Source: Nymphaea colorata (taxonomy: Eukaryota; Streptophyta; Magnoliopsida; Nymphaeales; Nymphaeaceae). From it: a stretch of 64,000 nt of DNA. Each line of letters starts with the position of its first letter. Positions within the stretch are counted from its first letter, which is position 1. Both the position numbers and the translations under genes were made by a program. Shown piece after piece: positions 23,923-34,575 of the stretch. Below the pieces are notes generated by a model. It saw nothing but the letters and a program-made list of their open reading frames with translations, did not search any database and had not been told where the DNA came from. The stretch spans positions 2,464,814-2,528,813 of the forward strand of contig NW_022204507.1 of the NCBI RefSeq assembly GCF_008831285.2, written 5' to 3'.

Positions 23923-25250
23923 AGAGAGCAGTAGAATTAATTAACTCCTAACAGATATTGTAATTTCGGAGTTCGAAAGCGTATGATTGTGATGTGCATG
24001 CCCATGCGTCATCTTTATCGGGTTGTATCCAAACAGGTTAAAAATACAATTTTTTGTCATTAATTATTTATATATCGGCCCACAGCAACAGGCATACGTC
24101 TCACGATGTATCGCCCCCTTCATCGTGTCATCTTTTGCTAGGGATACGACGTGTATCGGTTCCTGCTTTGCGGATAGGGATGCCAAAGGGTCCGATACAG
24201 CAATGACCATATATATATATCCAACTTTTCGGGTGTTTCTTAATTTTATTTGTATATGGAAGCCATGTCCTAGTCCAGTGCAGTAACGTTCTAATATCTA
24301 GAAACGAATTACTAAACCAACTTGAATTCAGATTTTAGTATCAAAATGCATACAATATCCCCACAGGCCGATGCCTCCTGATTGTGTTCCGATTGCAAAT
24401 CCTATGGATTCTCTCATTACCGATCTTCCCTCCTTAATCATATCTAACCAGAAAAAATGAGAAGAACAATTTGTGACGATCAGTGTTGATAGCTGGTAAG
24501 GGTCTAGCGTCTGAACTTAAAGAGATAACTCAACTTTACTCTCTCAACATTGTCCATATGAATCCTATTAGAATTCAAGAGCCCTTCAAAATCTTGTTTC
24601 TAAAAAAACGAAGTTTGAGGTTGAAGCACTGACGGAGGTGCATTCCGTTAACTTGGATTTTTCTGGTTAACTAATTAATTAATTAATTAAATGGTGTCGT
24701 GGAGTACTCGACAAATAAATCTTTATTAACCGGTAAGCAGTAACTTCCGCGCGTGCGAGAATAAAGTTTGAACTTGATGCGATTCGCCAAAACATTCTCC
24801 CACTTTACCCAGTAATTATCAATCAAATAAATTTATTCCATATATCAATCCTATTACAACTGGTGAATCCAATGCTTACATTGGATTGAAAGGCAAAAAG
24901 GTAATTGGACAAACATTGAAAAAGACAATAATCAATTTGCAATCGGAGTATTCAAACACAAGGGCTTATTTGGTCCAATGGCGTCACACAATCTTTTAAA
25001 ACGTATATTATTTTGTCCAATGTTATCACACAGTTTTTTATATTATATTATATTATATATACCTTTTAAAAGATTGTTGCTGCATACCATTGGACTAACT
25101 AAGCCGTTGTAGTTGAATAAACTGTTCCACTTAGCCTCCATGAGGACTCATGGACCCAAAACAATTTCTCCTCACAGCATGCTGTGCACCTCTGGGAGCC
25201 AAAGAAGGCATGCACCGACTTGCCCACATTACTCTGCACCTTAGGATGGC
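23361..25250. other. Intergenic DNA with no recognised gene
   Basis: A GA microsatellite lies at about 23900-23925 and an (ATTA)n stretch at about 24670-24690. Open frames at 23377 and 24023 show no family resemblance. Confidence 0.5.
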
Positions 25251-25259
25251 AAGGGATCA

Positions 25260-25640
25260 GGTTTGAATCTGATAAACCCTTATTTTTTGGATATTTACAT
25301 ATCCGAATCCTCTTTCTAATCTGAATATAAACAAATGAAAAGTCATATCCGAATTTGAATTTGAATTCTGATTTCACAATCTAAACATGATTTTAACATC
25401 ATTATTGAAATTCGACTTCTGAACTGAATTTAGGAGCATTGGATATAAGATCTTTGTTTAAAAATAAATCTGATCTGAATCTGTATCTAAATCTGAACTG
25501 ATATTCATGTGTATCCGAATACAAATCCAAATCTGAATCTAATCGAATGTCATTTCCTAAATCCAAATTCAGATTGCATTTCTTAATTAGATATTTTTTT
25601 TTTTTCCATTTCCGATTTGTTCGGAATGGTTGGTATATAA
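25260..25640. repeat. Degenerate 'CCGAATCTGAAT' repeat block (second)
   Basis: Read on the minus strand this block gives an artefactual Asp/Leu/Arg/Phe-rich peptide (LDSDLDLYSD, QFRFRYRFRSD). Such peptides come from repeated GAT/TTC phrases common in plant intergenic repeats. It is not a gene. Confidence 0.6.
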
Positions 25641-26380
25641 TCCTTCTGCTCAAATAAGGCTTTTAATTGCTTTTGATAAATCAAACCTACCCAGTAATGC
25701 CTATATTAGATTTAAGGAGGGTATGTTCTTAGACTGCATTGAGTTGGAGTCTACGTAAAAGTTTGCAATTGAATGAAATATGATTCCAAAAAACGTTAAG
25801 AACCGTTCAAGAAAGCGACGCGGTTGCCTTTGTTAATGACTTTGAAACCTTTCGATTGGAATTTTCTCGACATATATGAGCCAATCGGATTTGTTCTTAC
25901 GTCAAGATATAATTATTTTTACAGGAAATTTTTATTGAATCAAATATTCAAACAAGGCCCTCGTTCTAGAAGATTTGTAATAAGAAGACGCTTGGAATAT
26001 TAACAATAGCAATTGACGTTTTCAGATTTGAAAGTCCTTTTTCTTTCATAGATTTATTTTTCTTACATATAGGCAATTAGTAAAATTGCTCAAGGGAAAC
26101 CGTCTTCCACACTTTTACCAAAGGGTGTTTAGGACTTCATATATGAACTATGAAGTCATTTTTCGGATTGCATTTTTGTCCTCGTAGAAGGGGCTCTTTT
26201 GGCCTTACTATCAAGGCCATTTTGGTCATTTCCTGATCCTAACACTTTGTTTCCTGTCGGGGACTTAATATGTACCGTGTTTTGAAAATTCCGGCGGCCT
26301 GACATATCAACTTTTTGAAAATTTCCTGCAGATTGGTTTTGGGATGTTATTCAAATCAGACAAATCCAAACAATATATAT
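25641..26380. other. Intergenic DNA with no recognised gene
   Basis: AT-rich with no open frame of interest. A short TA-rich tract lies at its right edge (about 26375-26397). Confidence 0.5.
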
Positions 26381-26384
26381 ATAT

Positions 26385-26700
26385 GTATATATATATAAAA
26401 TTCGAAATCTAAATTCATAATTCAAATCTGAATCCGATTTTAAACTGACTGTCAGATAACGACATTGAGTATATGATATCTATTTAAAAGTATATCGGAT
26501 TTACATCCGAATTTGTTTAAGGTCCACTTAAATTTGAATCTGAATTTAAATACGAATCTGAACCGACTTCTTATTTCCAAGTATGATCCGATTTCTTAAT
26601 CATATGTGAAACTTTGTTCCATATTCTAAATTTTTTATGTTGTTTGGTCAGATATCGTATCTAAACCGGATTTTTTTTTTTTTGACGTCCTTGGATTGAC
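26385..26700. repeat. Degenerate 'CCGAATCTGAAT' repeat block (third)
   Basis: Same phrase family as the earlier blocks. The phrase AAACTGACTGTCAGATAACGACA occurs twice, at about 26442-26463 and 26705-26727, so it may bracket one element of roughly 260-285 bp as a direct repeat. Confidence 0.5.
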
Positions 26701-26739
26701 TGCTTAAACTGACTGTCAGATAACGACAGTTATGTATGA

Positions 26740-28629
26740 AATTGTAGCCGTAGCAACTGAAAGCTAAATTCTTTAATGGAAAATAGCAAAACATGAGAAA
26801 AACAAAACCACCTAATTGATTGGAGGAAAGTCTGTATTTCCTATTTATCGATTCACCTGCCACTAGTGTGGACGTCTATGGAATTTGTTGGTTATTTAGT
26901 GGGATTCACTAATAAATTTTGGATTTTGTAATTAGTAATATAATTCATATTCAGGATAAGATTTACTTAACAAATGCTATGGATACCCGGCGGGGTGGGA
27001 GTATATATATATATATATATTTATGGAGGGTCCAACTGTATTTTTCAAAATTTCTGTAGGGATCATGTAAACTCTTCAAAAATTATAATCAGTACATTTA
27101 AAAATATATATATATCTCGAAGGGGACTTGGCAGTAACGTAAGATGTAGAGTTTTGTATTTTGTACGTCTAAATTTAGCTCTAACTACGAACCCGATTCA
27201 TAGTTAATAACCATTACTTTTTAGTCGGATGTGCTAATAGTTAGCATGAGTTTATATGATCACAATATACTCAACTATATCTGAGCATTTTAATTCAGAT
27301 AGATCTGATTTATCTGGTCATGCACGCCGAGTTAAGACCTTGGATTTGAAAGGGGGTGAAGAATTTGATACCGAAATTAAGGGCATATCTTGGCAGGATT
27401 TGGCTCCAACTCCAGCCTGCTAATACAGACTACTTAAGATATGATACGTCTTATTTAGTACAAAAATGAATTTAAGTATGTAGTTTCGAGTACCTAAATG
27501 TATCTAGAATTCCGTAAAAAATAGTCTTATAATTTGAAGATCAATTCATTTTTTGCTCAGCTGTCTATCCCAAGATACAAACACAAACATCCTTTTAGTG
27601 CCATTTGGTATTAGAAACAACATGTGGATGTTCATGAATGTGCTCCAAATTTGAGGTAGATTTATTCAACAAAATTTGGGATAAATTCATAAAACCTTTG
27701 TTTTACGGATCTACCGTATATTTGGAGAAAATTCATAAAAACACCCACATGTTGTTCCTAGAATTTGTCTCAAAAAGTGAAGCACATTCATGGAACACTT
27801 GTTGTGACATTTCATGAATCTACTCCATTTTTTAAAGCATATTCATGGGATGGGGTAGTAAAAAGGTGTTGCTATTACCAAAACAGCCCTTTAAAGGGAT
27901 AATGACTTTTTAATGCATGAATTACAGTCGCTTTTCACAATCTTCGGAGAAGAAACTCTTCTAGAAGGAAGGAATTTGAAAGAATGCCAAACATATGGAC
28001 TTGAGTTTGGATGACCGGACTTTTTACACATGTTTCTCAATATACTCACTCTCTTTCAAGGAAATGGGAGAAAAAAGGCGGAAACTTATGAACAAAAACC
28101 TACTTTGATCTTGCATGTATTTCCAAGTTCTCGAATTCCTTTCACACTTTCTCTGTAGGCACAGTCAAGCTATAGTTGCACATGTGAAACTAAGACCTAA
28201 CGACAGGACCCCAATCAAGGAAATTAACAGAAAAAGAAAGAGGGCGATGCCTTCCCTAGCCGAGTAAATTTGGCACAAAACGATATCGTCCATCATATAT
28301 TTCACTGTGAAGTTTATAATGCCAAAATCTCCTCAACAAGTTTAACAAAACCCTCTTAATATCATATATAAAAATCATTTTATAAATGTTAAAGTATGTT
28401 ACGCTGACGTTTTCTTATGTCTGATTGTCCTTCGTTCCTCCTATATAAATAATGAAGAAAATTCTGAAATAAAGAGTATTGGAGAACTTCACCTCAAAAG
28501 ATTTTGCACATATATAAAAATTGTTCTCCTCCTTCCCATTAATATAGCATGCCCGAACTTCAGGCAGTTTGGTGCATGCTTTGAATTGGAATGTCCATAC
28601 ATTTTTCTCATCTTGCTATTTTAAAATTA
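26740..28629. other. Intergenic DNA with a 'toothed' dispersed repeat
   Basis: No gene seen. A block at about 27600-27860 contains repeated ATTCATGAA(T/C)-, AACATGTGG/CCACATGTT- and ATTTGGAG-like phrases, with the CCACATGTTGTT / AACAACATGTGG pair in inverted orientation about 130 bp apart. This suggests a small inverted-repeat element. The same phrase family occurs upstream of both HKT genes (29.87, 33.63-33.92, 58.40-58.62 and 61.45-61.75 kb). TA and AT tracts occur at 27001-27022 and 27100-27115. Confidence 0.45.
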
Positions 28630-29194
28630 GATAGATCTACAAAGTAAATTTCTTAGGCCCTTGAGATGCCTCCTACCTCTTAACCACCATATTGCCAGAG
28701 ATAAAAGAATGACCCATATATATATATATATGTGTGTGTGTGTGTATAAGGAAGAGAAAAGAGAGAGGGTGAGAGTGCCTTTTTACAATAATAAAGAAAA
28801 AGCACGCTTAGGGTAACTTGTATGGTTGGTTAACTCTAATTCCATTTTCTAATGGTAACAAACGGTGGAAGAGTCTTTAAACCCACAAGCTCTTGGAAAG
28901 AAGTTTCACCTTTGACAGCGTGGCTGGTTAGTCTTACGTAATGTTTGGGAAACTTTCTTCCACAGGTTCGATTGAACATTTTTAAGAGCAAAACTGTTTA
29001 ATAAAACAAAAAGATGATTTAAAATGTTATATTTTGTACTATTTTGCTTCTTCATTCTCTTTTTTTCTTATGAAAAGTACATATAGATGGCACTTATCAT
29101 TACCCCATGAATAGAGTAGTTTTGCTGACCATCGTTATACCAAGTGCCAGTTAATCTCAGAACACGGTGGCACATAGAGAGGTAGAAATCATTT

Positions 29195-29350
29195 GCTAGG
29201 GGGTTGAATTATAGTTTCAAAATTTTAATAAAAATTGAAATATAATTTTTATACAGGTTAAATTAAATTTTATAAAATTACGTATAAAAATCTTTTCTTT
29301 TCCTTTTTTTTTTTTTGAAATTTTGAAGGAGGGGCCATGGCCCCTGCCGC
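29195..29350. mobile_element. Short insertion present in unit 1 only
   Basis: This AT-rich segment begins GCTAGGGGG and ends GGGGCCATGGCCCCTGCC. It has no counterpart in unit 2, where the flanking sequence is continuous near 57800. The G/C-rich edge phrase resembles the block at 42541-42740, so it is probably a small dispersed element. No clear target duplication was identified. Confidence 0.4.
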
Positions 29351-31858
29351 ATTTCTTTAAAGATGTACTTAATGTTGCTTATTTAATCTAATAAAAGTGA
29401 AAAAGCACCCCTATCATTTATTTTAATTATATTAATCGAGTCTCTACTCTCTAACCTGAATTGTATGATAACTGTAATCCTTTTTGGGGTGTAAAAATAA
29501 GGAAACTCATAAAACTCAAATCAAGGGTGTCTTGAGCCCTTCCTTGATATTAAGGACAACAGATGAGCCAAAAGAAAATTTATCCCGTTTGGTCTACGCC
29601 AACCTAGAACTGTTACCCAAATGGCATGACCTCATGTCCCGTGGATATTTTGGACTAATTGCATAAACTTTACATCTCTCCCCCTCTCTCGTTCATCGCA
29701 TGATTATATTTGACATTTTTCTTGAGGGGTTACCTCATTGTGATTGAGAGTGTTGATTACTTGGGTTCGTGTAAAACCCCCTCTAAGATAGACTTGAAAG
29801 GAAACTCCCAGAGTCTCTCAGCCTCGAGAGTATCAAGATACATTCATAAAACATTATGTTATAGTGTTTGATGAATTTGTCCTAAATTAATAAACAGTTT
29901 ATTAATGTTCACATTACCAAACTACCCCAATGTTTCTCTTTAGGATTCCATCTACTTGCAACCCCGATAGTGTAAAAAATGATTAATGTGTTTATTGTAT
30001 CTCACGTAAGAGATTTTTTCCCCATTGAATGGGATGCTTGACCTCGTCCAAAATTGGCTGAGCTAAGTGGACATTAGGTGCTCCTCTGCGTCCACGTCTT
30101 CTCGAAAATGAGACAAGAATAAATTCCCTCTCTTTTTTTGCGTCTCCTCAGATGAGATTTTTGAAAAGCGAAAACAAAAAAGTAGAAGTTATAAAGTTTG
30201 GCTTTTCTTTGTGGATGGCAGGGTTGCAGCGGCGACAAAACTTTTTATTCTTAATTTCAATAAAGAACTTTCTTTGGTGCGCCAGTTCTAGAAAACAATT
30301 TACTTTAAGCTTCATAATTACCCGGGAAAAAGCGATCGTTTATAGTCACTTGCATATTATACGTTATCCAAAGCTATAGCTTTGATTTAGGATGAATAAG
30401 ACGTAAAAGCTGAGCATTAGATAAAATTGTGGCGGATATCAACAAATTCATAAATGTGAAGTGGCTGCCTGAAAAGGCAAAAGGTGCAGCTCAATGAGAT
30501 TTTCTCTGATGCAGAATTCGAAATAAAAGGTCACGTGAAGGAGTCCCTGTTACGTCAAAGTTTCACGAACTTCAAGCCCGCCCGTGATGTGATCTCCTCC
30601 TCCTTCCTGACTTGACTTCCGGAATACTACTCATGCAAACCAGCAATTTTTCATCTGAATTAAAGTCCTCAACAAAAGACGCGCAACCCCATTGCCTTCT
30701 GCCAGGCCACAATGGCATTAAAGCGTTACTTTAGATTCTATTTAAGTTAGGTGCCTATGCGTAGTTCGCCAAAGCGTTTCGTTAGGTTTTCTATGCCATC
30801 TCAGGGTTGAATCGGGGTTTTGGTCTTGGGTAAGACCGTGGAAAAGAATTACATTGCTTAAATCTTACGAGAGACGTGCACCCTGGGTTTCAAATTCATG
30901 AGGCATGACTTCCTTTTACTTGCGTGAGATGATCCTAGCAAGAAGAAAGACGTACAAACTAGAATTAGAGAAAGGCCAGAGAATCTTCCTTTTTCTGTTT
31001 CAAAAGCCCCTTTTGTGACTTCTTTTCTTGGAGTATGCTATTGAAGAAAATCTAAAGCCATGAATACCAAACCGAATAAGTTCAGACTAAGGTCAGGTAA
31101 ACCACTCCAAATCTTCTTCTTAATATATATGCATCGTCTTAGACAAAAATGGATCCCGGTTTCCCTTGCGTGATTGTGATGTGTAACAAGAAAGACTTTA
31201 TTTTCAATAGAAATGGCTTATCGGGGAAACACGATTTGATGCAGAGAAAGGCAAATATTTTTTTCACTCTTTTTGGAAGGAATCGTCTTATAAAGTTTTG
31301 GCCTAGAGTTTTCGCTATTTTCTTTTAACTCTTCTCGAGATCACAAGGAGGAGCACGTAACGTTGATTTCTAAAGCACATTATCTAAAAGCTAAAATCTA
31401 TGATTGACCCGAAGAATGAATCCATGGCTGCCCCATGAACTTGCTTGTACCATTCGCAAGAGCTTTCAATCATAGAACTTGCATATTCATGCTTGTCACA
31501 TGGAAGCACAATGGTATCGTGATTTACGCATTACATATCGAGCAGCCAATCTAGATTAATAATAGACGTATCGGAACAAAACCAATATCAAACGAAATTT
31601 GGAAACATCGCGCATTTTCAAGGAAATGTGTTTTATATATTCCACATAATTATAAAAACATTTCCAATATCTTGCAAACAAATCTATTGGTTTTATATGG
31701 TTAGGGGTCTGAACAGAGCAATTGGATGTAACTAACTGCCCGGGAAATCAGATTTAGATTGAGCTCGATTGGGATAGCTTAAAAAATGACAACACCAAAA
31801 GCCTTATCCCAACCACTAATTTATATTTTAATGGTAAATAACCAATAGTTCAACCAAC

Positions 31859-31861
<3 letters not shown>

Positions 31862-31935
<74 letters not shown>
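31862..31935. repeat. (TA)n microsatellite
   Basis: About 74 bp of alternating AT. It sits immediately left of a phrase (GAATGGTGACTGTAG..AGAGGCACC) that also occurs after a short AT tract at about 54950. Confidence 0.95.
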
Positions 31936-31939
<4 letters not shown>

Positions 31940-32154
31940 TGAATGGTGACTGTAGTTTTTTAGAGGCACCAGTCTTCTAATCTGTACCGTTCGATTCAAC
32001 ATGATAGCCAGTTAAGAGGAGAATAAGGAGAAAAATGTGATGTTTATTTTTGTCATCTAATATTAGTTTACACATTTTTCTCTCAACCATCTATCTGCTT
32101 TACATAGACAGCCTTAATTAGTTGGCTAGGTGAATCTAAATAACCAGAGTCATC

Positions 32155-32341
<187 letters not shown>

Positions 32342-32404
32342 GCTGAAGGTAAAGTTTTGTGAGATTATCACTTTTAAGATGAAAATTATGAAGATGGAAA
32401 TTGC

Positions 32405-32530
32405 TTGATTAGGGAGTTCAAGTGGTAGGACTTGCGCCTAGGTTTTAACTTGGATCGAAACGCTAAGATATAACCACCATTTTTGGATCCAATACCAGCG
32501 ACATTCACGATTTAAGGAGAAAAAACAAGG
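32405..32530 (+). repeat. Possible tRNA-derived SINE-like fragment (unit 1 copy)
   Basis: The phrase TTCAAGTGGTAGGACTTGC resembles a pol III A box followed by text similar to plant SINE heads. The expected B box (GGTTCRANNC) is degenerate here but is well formed in the duplicate at 60635-60720 (GGGTTCAAACTT). No poly-A or target duplication was established. Confidence 0.3.
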
Positions 32531-33264
32531 TAAAGTTCTATAAGAATTGGTTGGGCCTGTCATTTCCTATTCACGAGCAGAAGAATAGGATTTCTAATAA
32601 ATTAATTTGAAATTTGAATTATTTGAGTCTAGGGAGGTATGTTGTCCCTGGCCAAGGGGGCACGTGTAATGCCAAGCAGGGCCAAATACGTGTGATCCGG
32701 CCCATACTTTCAACCAGGTCTCAAGTAACCCCTCCTCCAAGACATCGCGTCTAGGACAGGTGTCTAAACTTTTTTTTTTGTTTTGTTTTTCCTCAACCTT
32801 TTGAAAGCAAGATGAAAAAGTGAGACCTAATGTCAAGTTAGCCTATACATGGCACCCTCATCTAATTCAATGTTGTTGTTTTATAAAAATTTTTTTTATT
32901 GAGTTTTGAAAGCTTTGTCTATTTGTTGAAATAACAAACCCAAACAGTTTTCATGAACAACTTGAGCGAGTTACAGGTTTTTCATTTTCCTTTACAAAAT
33001 TAGGTTTTTGTCAAGACTAGATTTTTCGCAGACCTAGTTTTAAAATTTTAATAACATCCCAATGTTTCAAAAACTAGTTTTAGAGTGTCCTATAAACAAT
33101 CTTTAAGAGCCGTTCCGGAAAGGTAACATTATATTATTGCTTCATCTATATAACTCACAAAATAACTAGATTTATTGGACACTTTAAAAAATATTTTATG
33201 AGTTTGTCTTACTTTTTGTAGTAGTTGCATGGAATGGTAACATATTGTTACTACTCTCAAACAG

Positions 33265-33614
33265 TAAGGTTGTGCATCGGGCCGGGCCACCGTCAGTACC
33301 TAGCCCGACTTGGGCCCGGGCTTGGAAAAAAAAGCACCTGGCCGGCTCGATAATTTATCGGGTCGCCTCGGGTGGGTTCGATAATTTTTTTTAATATTTA
33401 TCTTTTCAATTTATATATACATATAATATTTTATTACAATTAATTATATTTATTTATTATTTTATATTAAAAATATATTTTTTAATTTAATCAGGCCATG
33501 CCTAGGCCGGGCTTGGGTTTTAATGGTCGGGTAGAGCCCGGGCCGAGTTTCGGGTGCCGGGGTGTCCAAAGCCCTGCTCTTTATTGGGCTGGGCCAGCCC
33601 GATGCCCAGACTTA
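33265..33614. mobile_element. 350-bp hAT-type MITE upstream of HKT copy 1
   Basis: The flanks are perfect 8-bp direct repeats, TCAAACAG, at 33257-33264 and 33615-33622. The ends are inverted repeats: the left begins TAAGGTTGTGCATCGGGC and the right, in reverse complement, begins TAAGTCTGGGCATCGGGC. The GC-rich arms (GGGCCGGGCC, GCCCGGGC) surround an AT-rich centre at about 33380-33490. These are hallmarks of a non-autonomous hAT element. The element at 51805-52505 has related ends. It lies about 1 kb upstream of the HKT start and is absent from the second duplication unit. Confidence 0.85.
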
Positions 33615-34459
33615 TCAAACAGTCCCTTAAGTATCATTTGGCAGTAAAGACATTTTTTGAGTATGTGATGAATATGATTCCATTTCAAAAATTGGGTTAG
33701 ATTTATAGAACATTAATTATAGTGTTACATGAATCTGCTCTAAATATTTGTGGGACATTTATGAAGTATTTCTATTGCAAAACTATCTCTTAAAGGCTGT
33801 TTGGCAAATGAAACACCTTTTGAGTATTTCATAAATGTAACTAAAGATTGGGGCAGATTTATAGATATTAAATTAATGTATTTTGTGAACCAGCTGGTTT
33901 AATATTTACTCATAATGAAACACTTTTCAATGCACGACGATTCGGAGAAGGGTATGGCCTATTAAGATTTTAAGCAACCCATAATTTAAATCTAAAACTT
34001 TTCAATGCATGCAAGTCAGATCTGGTTGATGCATGTGAACGAATATCTAAGATGTGGGGGTACTGATCTTCCTTGCTTAGTTCAAAATCTGGACCCGGAT
34101 TCAAGTGTTGCCTCAGTATGAACGACGCCCTTGACATCCCCTGGTTCAAATTTGACTTAGATCTTGACTGGACCGGCTGCTAGCAGGCAATAATCTTGGA
34201 CCCTGTCAGCCTCAATCTGGGTCAGCTCCAATTCGAAGAGAAACACCACCGGCACCTTCCTACTGGCATACAAGACCGTGATTCTAGCCCTTATTTTCAC
34301 TGCTGTCGAATCCTTTCCCAAATTGTCACCTTCAATCTTCTCACCTCTCCTCGTCTTTAATTTTCATCCCATCTTTCTCTTTCTTCTCGAGAGCCACCGC
34401 CCCCGGGTGAGAAGGTTTCCTTGCTTGACCAATATGATATTCTCTCTTTCAAAATTGTG

Positions 34460-34467
34460 TATAAATA
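34460..34467 (+). promoter_or_regulatory. TATA box of HKT copy 1
   Basis: TATAAATA lies 109 bp upstream of the start codon, after a pyrimidine-rich stretch. The same context (AAAATTGTGTATAAA) is conserved ahead of HKT copy 2. It is the best core-promoter candidate, and its spacing would give a 5' UTR of roughly 75-85 nt. Confidence 0.65.
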
Positions 34468-34575
34468 CTGGCCATCTCTTCTCCCAAGCAGATCTGTGGT
34501 CTTTCCTTCTCTGGACCCCAACATAGAAACTCTCTCTCTTCAACGACCGCCCCAGCACCACCGTGGAAGGATTGG

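Noticed and set aside
25402-25653. 83-codon minus-strand frame with Arg/Phe and Asp/Leu repeats
   Set aside because: The peptide comes from a degenerate DNA phrase repeated in three nearby blocks, not from a conserved protein.
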